DNA from: an uncultured Desulfatitalea sp.
GTDB taxonomy: Bacteria; Desulfobacterota; Desulfobacteria; Desulfobacterales; Desulfosarcinaceae
Reading direction: 5' to 3'
Assembly (NCBI GenBank): GCA_937868765.1
Contig: CALMNL010000007.1
Location: 124,001 to 188,000 of the forward strand
Length of the DNA stretch: 64,000 nucleotides
Shown: positions 35,594-44,277 of the stretch, in pieces
Layout of the letters: each line of letters starts with the position of its first letter
Numbering within the stretch: position 1 is the stretch's first letter
Made by a program: the position numbers and the translations under genes
The notes under the pieces: model-generated
The model's database searches: none
What the model saw: only the letters and a program-made list of their open reading frames with translations
What the model was told of the DNA's origin: nothing

Positions 35594-35607
35594 TGTAGAT
35601 GACTACA
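35594..35607. promoter_or_regulatory. Inverted repeat upstream of nifH, possible activator site
   Basis: TGTAG-ATGA-CTACA lies about 120 bases upstream of the sigma-54 element. It resembles the NifA upstream activator pattern but has TGT-N8-ACA rather than N10. Confidence 0.3.
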
Positions 35608-35719
35608 AAAGTGTGGAAGAAATCGTAGAAGGCGTCCACGCAGCAGAGCATGCCCCTCGCCGCAGCGAAAGCGGGGAGGCGATCGGCTTTACTGGAATGG
35701 GTTTGCTGAATACTTATCG

Positions 35720-37261
35720 CTATAGGCCGACCATGCGTGGATCGATGCCGTACTTGCGGATGCGGTAGCCGAGTTGGCGCGGCGTGATGCCCAGGATGCG
35801 CGATGCCTGCTGCTGCACCCCGCGGGTGTCTTTGAGCGCCTGCAGGATCCTGCGGCGTTCCAATTGCTGGACTTCCCCTCCGAGATCTTCGGTAGAAAAA
35901 GCGCACATATCCCCGTTCTGGGGCGATGGTGGGTTGAAACACAGAATGCCGGGGGGAAGATCGCTTTCGGTGATGGTGTCTTTATCGGTCATGATAATCA
36001 GCCGTTCGGTGGTGTTGGCCAGTTCCCGGACATTGCCCGGCCAGGCGTAGGACTTTAGGCGGGCGACGGCCGATGGGTTGATCCGCACCTGGCGGTTGTG
36101 AAGGCGGTTGAACTTTTCTATGTAGAAATCGAGCAGGGCCGGCACATCTTCGGCACGCTCACGCAACGGCGGCAGCACAATGGGCACCACATTCAGGCGC
36201 CAGTACAAATCTTCGCGGAAAGTGCCTCTGGCCACGGCCTCCATCAGGTTGCGGTTGGTGGCCGTCACCACGCGGACATCCGCAGTCATGGGGTCCGAAG
36301 AGCCGATGCGCTCGAAGGCGCGCTCCTGAAGCACCCGCAGCAGCTTCACCTGCAGGTTCAATGGCAGTTCGCCGATCTCATCCAGGAAGATCGTTCCCTG
36401 ATCGGCCGTTTCGAAGCGCCCGGCCCGTCGCACGGCGGCGCCGGTGAAGGCCCCTTTTTCCACCCCGAAGAGTTCGGCCTCGATGAGATTTTCCGGCAGC
36501 GCGGCCAGGTTGACCGCCACGAAGGGCTGCTTGGCGCGCCGGCTCTGGTAATGCAGCGTCTGGGCGATGAGTTCCTTGCCCGTGCCGCTTTCACCCAACA
36601 GTAAAACCGTGGTATCGGTGGCCGCCACCTTGCGCACCAGTTTGAGCACCTGCTGGAACGGCGCCGACTCGCCCACGATGTTGGGCAGGCTGAAGCGCTC
36701 CTTGAGTTGCATGCGCAGTTGGCCGCACTCGCTCTGGGCCTGTCGCAGGTGCTCCCAGAGCATCACGAACTGGGCAATGAACGAGGCCACGATGGAGAGC
36801 ACGCGCAGATCGTCGTCCATGTTGCCCTCTTGGGCGGTGTAAATGCCGTCGACGCTGATGACCCCCAGATTCCGGCCTTCCAGGGAGATGGGCATGCACA
36901 GGAAGGAGATGCCGCTTTTCTGGGGCCGCGATTCGGTCTTGTTGAGGAATTTGGGCTCGGCACCGATGTTGGGCACGAACATGGGTTGGCCGGTCTCGAT
37001 CACCCGGCCCACGATCCCTTCGCCGATGCGGTACTTGCCCCGCTGGATCTCTTCCCGGCTCAGACCATAGGCGGCCACGATCTTCAACTCCCGGGTCATG
37101 GGGTCTAGCAGAAAGACACACCCCCGCTGCAATCCCAACCGGCCGGCCAGGATCTCCATGGCGGCGTAGAGGTTCTTCTCCAGGTCCAGCGAACTGGTCA
37201 GCACCTGGCTGACCTGGAGGATGGCGCTGAGTTCTTCGTTCTTGCGTAGGATCAGGTTCAT
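35720..37261 (-). CDS. nifA: NifA-type sigma-54-dependent activator
   Basis: 513 residues from ATG 37261. Domains in order: GAF (about 20-175), AAA+ (about 200-430) with Walker A GESGTGKE, the sigma-54 contact loop GAFTGA, Walker [11 protein letters not shown] and arginine-finger region [22 protein letters not shown], then a linker with two cysteines ([16 protein letters not shown]) and a C-terminal Fis-type helix-turn-helix ([21 protein letters not shown]). The linker cysteines are not the CX4C of oxygen-sensitive rhizobial NifA. Its position upstream of nifH and the domain plan support nif-specific activation. The open frame extends to 37387, so an earlier start cannot be excluded. Confidence 0.9.
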   Translation of the reverse strand: MNLILRKNEELSAILQVSQVLTSSLDLEKNLYAAMEILAGRLGLQRGCVFLLDPMTRELKIVAAYGLSREEIQRGKYRIGEGIVGRVIETGQPMFVPNIGAEPKFLNKTESRPQKSGISFLCMPISLEGRNLGVISVDGIYTAQEGNMDDDLRVLSIVASFIAQFVMLWEHLRQAQSECGQLRMQLKERFSLPNIVGESAPFQQVLKLVRKVAATDTTVLLLGESGTGKELIAQTLHYQSRRAKQPFVAVNLAALPENLIEAELFGVEKGAFTGAAVRRAGRFETADQGTIFLDEIGELPLNLQVKLLRVLQERAFERIGSSDPMTADVRVVTATNRNLMEAVARGTFREDLYWRLNVVPIVLPPLRERAEDVPALLDFYIEKFNRLHNRQVRINPSAVARLKSYAWPGNVRELANTTERLIIMTDKDTITESDLPPGILCFNPPSPQNGDMCAFSTEDLGGEVQQLERRRILQALKDTRGVQQQASRILGITPRQLGYRIRKYGIDPRMVGL

Positions 37262-37626
37262 GTTGAGAAAAGCAGCAAGGCGCGTGCCACTGCTTTTGCA
37301 AGGATTCCAGATTATGCAGAACATTTTGAAAAAAATATATAAATGAAGCTTTGCGGCGGTTATCTCCGGTTTTAAAAAGAGTAACAAAAAGGAAAGAAAC
37401 GATGCTTATAGATACAAAAATGTACTAATGCGCACGCCAGACGCCCCCCTTCCGCCGCCGCGACGCCAGCGCGTCATGGTTGGTTTTACCTGCCATAAGA
37501 CTGCTGATGCGCACTTGTTGTCTCCCACGGATAAAATGCTATCTTCGGTTCAAGTTCAAAGCTGACCATCGCTACTATTTCGACCGACATCAAATTCGCT
37601 ACAAACCGCTGAAGGAGGATATGATC
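37262..37626. other. Divergent nifA/fasciclin intergenic region, 365 bases
   Basis: No convincing gene. It contains the sigma-54 site abutting nifA, an AT-rich block around 37320-37430 and the leader of the fasciclin gene; a weak TTGTCT-N16-TATCTT promoter for the latter sits at 37518-37545. Confidence 0.5.
37274..37289 (-). promoter_or_regulatory. Perfect sigma-54 promoter consensus next to nifA start
   Basis: Minus-strand TGGCACGCGCCTTGCT: TGGCAC, 5 bases, TTGCT, an exact match to the sigma-54 consensus. The -12 element ends 13 bases before ATG 37261, so the predicted transcript would start within a few bases of the start codon. This implies either a leaderless nifA message, a start codon further inside the gene, or a regulatory decoy. 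Confidence 0.65.
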
Positions 37627-38124
37627 ATGAATACTCTACATAAGGCAGTTGTCGTATTGGCGCTTATTCTCGTTCCCGGGATGCTTATGGCCGGCAAGCA
37701 CGGCACCGACGCAAAGATGGACATCGTCGATACGGCCGTATCCGCCGGTTCGTTCAATACCCTGGTGGCTGCGGTCAAGGCCGCTGACCTGGTGGACACC
37801 TTGAAAGGAACCGGACCGTTCACGGTTTTTGCCCCCACCGACGAGGCGTTCGCCAAGCTGCCCGCCGGGACGCTGGACGATCTGCTCAAGCCGGAGAACA
37901 AAGAGCGTCTGCGGGCCATCCTGACCTATCATGTGGTGCCCGGTAAAGTGATCGCCGCCGATGCGGCCAAATTGACCGAGGCCAAGACCGTCAACGGCCA
38001 GAGCTTCAAGATCCGCAACGAAGGCGGAGCCGTGCTGGTGGATGCCGCCAGAGTCGTCAAGGCCGATATCGTCACCAGCAACGGCGTGATCCATGTGATC
38101 GACCAGGTGATTCTGCCCAACTGA
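37627..38124 (+). CDS. Secreted fasciclin (FAS1) domain protein
   Basis: 165 residues from the second of two ATGs (37627), which has the better spacing to AAGGAGG. A Sec signal ([18 protein letters not shown]) is followed by one FAS1 domain: [45 protein letters not shown] (H1), [10 protein letters not shown], and the H2 motif [20 protein letters not shown]1 proteins mediate adhesion; bacterial single-domain forms have unclear roles. It is monocistronic, ending at a terminator. Confidence 0.93.
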   Translation: MNTLHKAVVVLALILVPGMLMAGKHGTDAKMDIVDTAVSAGSFNTLVAAVKAADLVDTLKGTGPFTVFAPTDEAFAKLPAGTLDDLLKPENKERLRAILTYHVVPGKVIAADAAKLTEAKTVNGQSFKIRNEGGAVLVDAARVVKADIVTSNGVIHVIDQVILPN

Positions 38125-38157
38125 TTTGCGACCTCCACTCCGGAAGTAAACCTGCCG

Positions 38158-38190
38158 GCGGGCTGCATGCAGCAGCCCGCTTGCTATTTG
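38158..38190. terminator. Bidirectional terminator between FAS1 gene and lipA
   Basis: GCGGGCTGC (38158-38166) pairs with GCAGCCCGC (38172-38180), followed by TTGCTATTTG on the plus strand. Both flanking genes end here. Confidence 0.65.
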
Positions 38191-38204
38191 TGAAACGGCA
38201 CAAT

Positions 38205-39077
38205 TTAATTTTCTTCTACGATCTTAATGAAAATTTCTCCGGCCTGATACGAGCTGCGCACGAAGGGCGCGGCGGCCACATGCGCAAAGCCCATGGCGAG
38301 AGCTGTTTTTCGCCATGTTTGAAACCCTTCGGGCGGCACATAACGGATCACGGGGAGGTTGCGGGGAGTCGGCTGCAGGTATTGCCCCAGGGTGAGCAGG
38401 TGGCAATTTACGCCGCGCAGGTCGGCCAGGGTCTGGCGGACCTCTGCTTCGCTTTCGCCCAGGCCGAGCATGAGGCCCGATTTTGTGGGGATGCGGGGCG
38501 TCTGGCGGGCCGCGTTTTCGAGCAACGCCAATGAACGTAGGTACTGCGCCTGGGGCCGTACCGTGGGGTAGAGGCGCGGGACCGTCTCCACGTTATGGTT
38601 GAGAACGTCGGGGCCTGCGGTGAGTACCGTTTTCAGGGCCGAGACGTCTCCCTGAAAGTCTGGAATCAGCACCTCCACGCGTACGCCTGGGATCTCCCGG
38701 CGCAGGGCGGCGATGGTGGCGGCGAACTGGGCGGCGCCGCCGTCGGGCAGATCGTCGCGGGTCACCGAGGTGATCACCACGTAGCGCAGCTTCATTTCGG
38801 CGGCGGCCCGGGCCACGCGGCGGGGTTCGTCGGGATCCGGCGGGAGCAGCGGTCCCTGTTTCACCGCGCAGAAGCGGCAGTCCCGGGTGCAGTGGTCGCC
38901 CAGAATCAGAAAGGTGGCGGTGCGGCGGCCGAAGCATTCGAAAATGTTGGGGCAATGGGCCTCCTGGCAGACGGTGTGCAGGCGGCCGTCGCGCAACAGG
39001 CGCCGGGTCTCTTCGTATTCGGGGCCGCTGGGCATGCGCACCCGCAGCCAGGGGGGTTTGGGCAACTTGTCGGACAT
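38205..39077 (-). CDS. lipA: Lipoyl synthase
   Basis: 290 residues. Both cluster motifs are present: the auxiliary cluster CQEAHCPNIFEC and the radical SAM CTRDCRFC. The C-terminal RSSYQAGE motif that holds the auxiliary cluster serine is complete. LipA inserts two sulfurs into octanoyl groups on GcvH and E2 proteins, both encoded in this window. It lies eight bases after lipB. Confidence 0.97.
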   Translation of the reverse strand: MSDKLPKPPWLRVRMPSGPEYEETRRLLRDGRLHTVCQEAHCPNIFECFGRRTATFLILGDHCTRDCRFCAVKQGPLLPPDPDEPRRVARAAAEMKLRYVVITSVTRDDLPDGGAAQFAATIAALRREIPGVRVEVLIPDFQGDVSALKTVLTAGPDVLNHNVETVPRLYPTVRPQAQYLRSLALLENAARQTPRIPTKSGLMLGLGESEAEVRQTLADLRGVNCHLLTLGQYLQPTPRNLPVIRYVPPEGFQTWRKTALAMGFAHVAAAPFVRSSYQAGEIFIKIVEEN

Positions 39078-39085
39078 TTGGCTAC

Positions 39086-39769
39086 CTATTTAAGGAGCGT
39101 CGCCAGGCGCTCCGGACTGATCTCTTCCAATTCAAGGTCGAGCAGATCGCTTAAATGGCGCGCCATCTCCCGGCGCACGGCCGGCATCGGGATCGCTGCG
39201 CCGGTTTCCCGGGACAGCGTGGTCATGGCGCAGGCCTGGATGCCGCAGGGGTTGATCCAGGCAAAGGGTGCCAGGTCGGTGGCGACGTTGAGCGCCAGGC
39301 CGTGGAAACTGACCCCCCGGCGTACGGTGATGCCCACGCTGCCCAACTTGCGCGGCCCGATCCAGGCCCCGCGGTGAACGGCGTCGCCCCGGGCTTGGAG
39401 ATCCCAGTGGGCCGCGGTGCGCACCATGGCCTCTTCCAGGGCGCCCACGAAGGCCACCACCGCCAGTCCGGCGGCGTTCAGATCGATAATGGGATATACC
39501 ACCAGCTGGCCCGGACCGTGGTAGGTGATATCGCCGCCCCGCTCGATGGGCACAATCGAGATGCCTTTTTCTACCAACTCCTCTTGCGGGACCAGCAGGT
39601 TCTGCAGGCCGCCCCGGCGGCCCAGGGTAAAAACCGGCGGGTGTTCGAGCATGACCACCAGGTCGCGCTCCAGTTCCCCCGTGCGCCGGCCGGCCGCCGC
39701 CCTGTGCTGCAGCGCCAGGGCCCGGCGGTAATCGGTGAGGGGCAGGTCGAGCAGGTATCCCGGTCGCAT
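39086..39769 (-). CDS. lipB: Octanoyl-ACP:protein N-octanoyltransferase
   Basis: 227 residues from ATG 39769. Signature RGGDITYHGPGQLVVYPI, the conserved Lys in GPRKLGSVGI and catalytic Cys in WINPCGIQACAMTTL. It transfers octanoate from acyl carrier protein to the lipoyl domains. The gene begins six bases after the gcvPB stop, so lipoylation is cotranscribed with the glycine decarboxylase. Confidence 0.95.
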   Translation of the reverse strand: MRPGYLLDLPLTDYRRALALQHRAAAGRRTGELERDLVVMLEHPPVFTLGRRGGLQNLLVPQEELVEKGISIVPIERGGDITYHGPGQLVVYPIIDLNAAGLAVVAFVGALEEAMVRTAAHWDLQARGDAVHRGAWIGPRKLGSVGITVRRGVSFHGLALNVATDLAPFAWINPCGIQACAMTTLSRETGAAIPMPAVRREMARHLSDLLDLELEEISPERLATLLK

Positions 39770-39774
39770 GACCG

Positions 39775-41220
39775 CTATCCCATCAGGCACGGTTTGCGCG
39801 CGGCCGTGACTTCATCCAGGCGCCGCAGCTTGGCGTGGTGCGGGGCCTGGTGCAGCAACTCCGGCTTTTGTTCGGCCTCCCGGGCGATGGCCCGCAGGGC
39901 GGCGATGAATTGGTCCAGGGTCTCCTTGGTCTCGCTTTCGGTGGGCTCGATCATCAGGGCGCCGTTGACCACCAGAGGGAAGTAAATGGTGGGCGGATGA
40001 AAACCGTAGTCGATGAGGCGCTTGGCGATGTCCAGAGCCGACACTTTGTGGGCCTGCTGGCGCTTGTCGGTGAAGACGCATTCGTGCATGCAGGGCCGGT
40101 CGTGGGGCAGGTGGTAATCGGCCTTGAGCCCGGCCTGGATATAGTTGGCGTTGAGCACGGCCAGGCGGCTCACCCGGGCCAGCTCCGCACCCAGGCTCAG
40201 GATGTAGCTGTAGGCCCGGGTCAGGATGCCGAAGTTGCCGTAAAAGGCGTGCAGACGCCCCACGGACGAGGGGTAATCGTCGCGCCAGGTGAATCGGCTG
40301 CCCTCGCGGGCCACACGCGGCACCGGCAGATAGGGTTCGAGGGCCCGGGTGACGCATACCGGTCCGGCCCCCGGACCGCCGCCGCCGTGGGGCGTGGAGA
40401 AGGTCTTGTGCAGGTTCAGATGCAGCACATCCACCCCCATGGCGCCCATGTCCACCACTCCCAGCACGGCATTCATGTTGGCGCCGTCGGCATAGACCAG
40501 GCCGCCCTTGGCGTGCACGGCATCGGCGACCTGGCGGATGTTCTCTTCGAAGAGACCCAGGGTGTTGGGATTGGTCACCATGATGCCGGCCGTGTCGTCG
40601 TCCATCCGGTCGGCTACGGTTTGCAGCGTCAGAATCCCCTGGGGGCCGGAAGGCACCGGCACGGCCGTGAAACCGCACAGGGCGGCGCTGGCCGGGTTGG
40701 TGCCATGGGCCGTGTCCGGGATCAGGATCTTGGTGCGTGGCCGGCCAAGGGCCGCATGATGGGCGTAGAAGATCAACATGCCGGTCAGCTCGCCCTGGGC
40801 CCCGGCCGCCGGCTGCAGGCTCACGGCGGGAAGGCCGGTGATCTCGGCCAGCCACCGCTCCAGATCGAAGATCAGGCGCAGCAGCCCCTGGGCCAGGTCA
40901 TCGGGCAGCAGGGGATGGGCGTTGGCGATGCCCGGCAGCGAGGCCTGGCGCTCGTTGGTCTTGGGATTGTACTTCATGGTGCATGAGCCCAGGGGATACA
41001 TGCTGCTGTCTACGCTCAAGTTCCACTGGCTCAGGCGGGTGTAGTGGCGCACGAGCTCCGGTTCGCTCAGGTCGGGGAAATCGGGCCCGGGGCCGGTGAG
41101 GGCCGGGTCCACGGGATGTTCGGGTACCTCCCGGGACGGCAGGGAATAAGCTTCGCGGCCCGGCGCGCCCAGCTCCCAGAGCAGCGGTTCGTTGAAGACG
41201 AGTCCGGTAGTGCCGATCAT
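39775..41220 (-). CDS. gcvPB: Glycine decarboxylase (P protein) subunit 2
   Basis: 481 residues from ATG 41220, which has AGGAGG upstream and overlaps the gcvPA stop. The PLP lysine is in LNLHKTFSTPHGGGGPGAGP. Other family blocks: MYPLGSCTMKYNPK and ILIPDTAHGTNPASA. With subunit 1 it decarboxylates glycine and loads the aminomethyl group on GcvH. The reading frame continues upstream into gcvPA but without homology. Confidence 0.96.
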   Translation of the reverse strand: MIGTTGLVFNEPLLWELGAPGREAYSLPSREVPEHPVDPALTGPGPDFPDLSEPELVRHYTRLSQWNLSVDSSMYPLGSCTMKYNPKTNERQASLPGIANAHPLLPDDLAQGLLRLIFDLERWLAEITGLPAVSLQPAAGAQGELTGMLIFYAHHAALGRPRTKILIPDTAHGTNPASAALCGFTAVPVPSGPQGILTLQTVADRMDDDTAGIMVTNPNTLGLFEENIRQVADAVHAKGGLVYADGANMNAVLGVVDMGAMGVDVLHLNLHKTFSTPHGGGGPGAGPVCVTRALEPYLPVPRVAREGSRFTWRDDYPSSVGRLHAFYGNFGILTRAYSYILSLGAELARVSRLAVLNANYIQAGLKADYHLPHDRPCMHECVFTDKRQQAHKVSALDIAKRLIDYGFHPPTIYFPLVVNGALMIEPTESETKETLDQFIAALRAIAREAEQKPELLHQAPHHAKLRRLDEVTAARKPCLMG

Positions 41221-42551
41221 TGCGTCACCTCCTGGACCAGCAGGTCCAAATCCTGCTTGCGGCTGGTTTCGGTGGCGCACAGCAGGTAGTGATCGGAGAG
41301 TTCGGGGAAGTACTTTTCCAATGGCAGGCCGAAGACGATGCGCCGGGCCAGCAGCTCCAGGTAGCGGCTTCGGGAGCCGGACGGCAGCCGCACCACGAAC
41401 TCGTTGAAGGTCGGGGCGGCAAAGGGCAGGGCGACGCCCGCGGCCTGCAGCTCGGTTTTCAGGTAGCCGGCCGTGTCGTAATTGAGCCGCGCCAGCTTGC
41501 GGAAGCCGGTGCCGCCCAGGGAGGCCATATACATGGCGGCGGCCAGGGCGCATAGCCCCTGGTTGGTGCAGATGTTGGAAGTGGCCCGCTCGCGGCGGAT
41601 GTGCTGCTCGCGGGTGGAGAGGGTCAGTACGAACCCGCGCCGGCCCTCCAGGTCCACGGTCCGGCCCACCAGGCGGCCGGGCATGCTGCGCAGATGCTCC
41701 TGGCGACAGGCGAAGAGTCCCACCCCCGGACCGCCGAACGATCGCGGAATGCCCAGGCTCTGGCCCTCGCCGCAGACGATGTCGGCGCCCAGGCGTCCCG
41801 GGGCCTCGAACAGACCATAGGCCAGCGGCTCGCTGAAGGCCGTGATCATCAGGGTATCGGGCTGGCGGTGGGCGGCGGCCGCCGCGGCCTTGAGATCTTC
41901 CATGCAGCCGAAAAAGTTGGGGGACTGCACGGCCACGGCTGCCAGATCGGCGGTATCGGCCAGGCGCGACAGATCGGTGCGGCCATCGGCACCCCAGGGC
42001 AGCAGAACAATTTCGAAACCCGCGGGCCTTAGATAGGTCTCGGCCACCTGGCGGTAGTGGGGGTGCACGGCCCGGGAGAGGGCCACCCTTCGGCGTTTGG
42101 TGATGCGGATGGCCATGAGCAGCGCTTCGGCCAGGGCCGAGGCGCCGTCATACATAGAGGCATTGGCCACCGCCATGCCCGTCAGCCGGCCCACCAGGGT
42201 CTGATATTCGTAAATGGCCTGCAGGGTGCCCTGGCTCACTTCGGGCTGGTAGGGGGTATACGCCGTGAAGAACTCCCCCCGGCGCAGCAGTTGCTTGATG
42301 GTCTCCGGAATGTGGTGATCGTAACTGCCCGCGCCCAGGAAGATCTTGTAGGCCGGTGCGACGGCGTTGGCGCCGGCCAGGTTTTCCATGTGGCGGTCCA
42401 GGTCCCACTCGCTCAGGGGCGGCGGCAGGTTCAACGGTCCCTTGCGCCGGCACGCGTCGGGAATCCGGGCGAACAGCTCTTCGATTCGCCCCGCGCCCAC
42501 GGCAGCCAGCATGGCCTGGATATCGGCCTCGGTATGGGGCAGGTAGCGCAT
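41217..42551 (-). CDS. gcvPA: Glycine decarboxylase (P protein) subunit 1
   Basis: 444 residues beginning MRYLPHTEADIQAMLAAVG, the standard start of the family. AGSYDHHIPETIKQLLRRGEFFTAYTPYQPEVSQGTLQAIYEYQT and NASMYDGASALAEALLMA are diagnostic. It is the split form found in anaerobes and archaea. It follows gcvH by three bases. Confidence 0.96.
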   Translation of the reverse strand: MRYLPHTEADIQAMLAAVGAGRIEELFARIPDACRRKGPLNLPPPLSEWDLDRHMENLAGANAVAPAYKIFLGAGSYDHHIPETIKQLLRRGEFFTAYTPYQPEVSQGTLQAIYEYQTLVGRLTGMAVANASMYDGASALAEALLMAIRITKRRRVALSRAVHPHYRQVAETYLRPAGFEIVLLPWGADGRTDLSRLADTADLAAVAVQSPNFFGCMEDLKAAAAAAHRQPDTLMITAFSEPLAYGLFEAPGRLGADIVCGEGQSLGIPRSFGGPGVGLFACRQEHLRSMPGRLVGRTVDLEGRRGFVLTLSTREQHIRRERATSNICTNQGLCALAAAMYMASLGGTGFRKLARLNYDTAGYLKTELQAAGVALPFAAPTFNEFVVRLPSGSRSRYLELLARRIVFGLPLEKYFPELSDHYLLCATETSRKQDLDLLVQEVTQ

Positions 42552-42554
42552 GGG

Positions 42555-42953
42555 CTATCCTTTCAATGTGGCCAGATAGCGCTTCTGGTCCATCAGTTGT
42601 TGATATTCGCCTGGATCGTCGGGTTTTACCTTGATCATCCAGCCGTTGCCGTAAGGCGCGCTGTTGACCAGCTCCGGATTGTCCCCCAGTTGGGTATTGA
42701 CCGCCACCACTGCGCCACCCAGCGGCATATAGAGCTCGGACACCGCCTTGACCGATTCCACCGAACCGAAATCGGCCCCCTTTTTGATCTTGCTGCCGGC
42801 GGCGGGCAGATCCACATAGACGATGTCGCCCAGCTGGTCCTGGGCGTAGTCGCTGATGCCCACGACGAAAAGATCCTTCTCGGGTCGGGCCCACTCATGG
42901 TCTTTGCTGTACCGGACATTTTCGGGGAAGTTGAGTTCGCTGATCTCTTTCAT
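42555..42953 (-). CDS. gcvH: Glycine cleavage system H protein
   Basis: 132 residues with the lipoyl lysine in DFGSVESVKAVSELYMPL and the family start VRYSKDHEWARPE. Carries the aminomethyl group between P, T and L proteins. First gene of gcvH-gcvPA-gcvPB-lipB-lipA; no gcvT is in this operon. I found no glycine riboswitch-like structure in the 250 bases upstream. Confidence 0.96.
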   Translation of the reverse strand: MKEISELNFPENVRYSKDHEWARPEKDLFVVGISDYAQDQLGDIVYVDLPAAGSKIKKGADFGSVESVKAVSELYMPLGGAVVAVNTQLGDNPELVNSAPYGNGWMIKVKPDDPGEYQQLMDQKRYLATLKG

Positions 42954-43156
42954 GCTTTCCTCCTTGGGCTGGATAAAAGGGATGGCCGTTGGTGCCGATG
43001 GCCTTGGGGCCGAAATCAGGCTGAAGCATCGTCGCGGGTGCGTTGCGTCTCAAAACAGATCGTATCCCGGCGAATTCAATCGATTGCCCTCATTGTGACG
43101 CGATTTGAACGAGAATGCAAGGAGGATGAAGGGTCCGCAGGAGAGGTCCGAAAGGA

Positions 43157-43186
43157 AACCCCGGGCGCCATGGGCAACCCGGGGTT
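43157..43186 (-). terminator. Terminator of the GldAFG/DUF4340 operon
   Basis: AACCCCGGG (43157-43165) and CCCGGGGTT (43178-43186) make a 9-bp perfect stem; on the minus strand TCCTTTC follows. It lies 22 bases past the DUF4340 stop. Confidence 0.65.
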
Positions 43187-43207
43187 GAATATCAAAGGGT
43201 AAGGTTT

Positions 43208-44245
43208 CTACTTCTTGGATGTCGGTTCTTTGATGCCCAGCAGTTTGTCGATGGCTCTTTCGATCTCCTTGAGCCGGTATTCGTTGAGCAAAAAGCCGTA
43301 GGCGCTGGTGGATGCCAGGGCCGGCACCTTATCGGCCTTTTCCTCAGCCTTGGGAAACACCGACAGGGTATACTCCCCCTGGTCGTTCTTGAAAGTAATC
43401 ACGGCCAGCGGCTGGCCTTGGGTCAGCTTGGCTTTGGCGGCATCATCCAAATAGCTGTCGCACTGCAGGTGGGCCACGGCGCCGATGATGCGTTCGATAT
43501 CGGCTTTGGCCAAAGTCTGGCCATCCGCCGACTGCCATTGCGGTTCGGGCGGCGGTGTCGGCGTGGCGCTGGGCGCAGGCGAAGGCGAGGCAGCCGGCGA
43601 AGCTTCCGGCGATGGCGTCGCGGTCGCCTGGACTTCGGGTGCGGGCGGCGTCACCCTGGTGGCGGTCAAGGTCTTGCCATCCTTTTGAATGGTCAGGGAG
43701 GCGATGCTCTCCTTGTCCGCCTCGAAGATCGATTTGTCGCGCAGGGCCTCCACATCCTGTTCGAAGGTGCCCCGCAACTGGCCGCGGGCGTGGTAGATCC
43801 TGGGATCGCCCGCCAGGGTGACAAAGGTGTGCTGGAAGGTAGGCGCGGGTTTGCCGATGTCGAAGGCGCGCAAGCGGGCGCCGCCCTCGCCGAAGGCCTG
43901 GACATTGATCCGGGTCTTGGGCGTCAACTCGTAGCGCTCGTAGTTTTTCGATTCGGAAACCAGGGCCGTCAGGTCCAGCTCGGCCACGGCGTTGACCATG
44001 TTCTTGGCCTTGACGCTGTCGGCCCTGTAGCCCTGGGGCTCGATGAACCACTTCTCGTCCTTTTTGACCAGCTCCACCGGCGGGTTTTCCTTGTCGGTAA
44101 TTACCAGGCGGTTGATCTTGGCAGCTTCGAGCTTGGCCGGCTGGGGAAGATCTTCCTGATCATGATTGGCCGAGCGCGTCGTCAGGTACACCACCAGCGC
44201 CACGACCACCAACGTCAGCACAATGTACTCTTTTTTCAGCTTCAT
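43208..44245 (-). CDS. DUF4340-domain protein with Pro/Ser-rich insert
   Basis: 345 residues. One N-terminal helix (YIVLTLVVVALVVYLTT) anchors an extracytoplasmic DUF4340 domain (LVITDKENPPVELVKKDEKWFIE, AVAELDLTALVSESKNYERYEL). Residues ~205-235 are a low-complexity stretch of Pro, Ser, Ala and Thr interrupting the domain. Members sit beside GldG-type ABC exporters and are presumed accessory subunits. Downstream of gldG with a 32-base gap. Confidence 0.87.
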   Translation of the reverse strand: MKLKKEYIVLTLVVVALVVYLTTRSANHDQEDLPQPAKLEAAKINRLVITDKENPPVELVKKDEKWFIEPQGYRADSVKAKNMVNAVAELDLTALVSESKNYERYELTPKTRINVQAFGEGGARLRAFDIGKPAPTFQHTFVTLAGDPRIYHARGQLRGTFEQDVEALRDKSIFEADKESIASLTIQKDGKTLTATRVTPPAPEVQATATPSPEASPAASPSPAPSATPTPPPEPQWQSADGQTLAKADIERIIGAVAHLQCDSYLDDAAKAKLTQGQPLAVITFKNDQGEYTLSVFPKAEEKADKVPALASTSAYGFLLNEYRLKEIERAIDKLLGIKEPTSKK

Positions 44246-44277
44246 CGTTACCTCTTGTGTCTGGTCAAGTCATCGAT

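Noticed and set aside
35571-35942. A 123-codon open frame in the nifH-nifA gap
   Set aside because: Most of it overlaps the 3' end of nifA out of frame, and the rest has no ribosome-binding site or recognisable motif.
42954-43156. A glycine riboswitch before gcvH
   Set aside because: I saw neither the conserved tandem aptamer cores nor a clear expression platform; the only strong hairpin belongs to the neighbouring operon's terminator.
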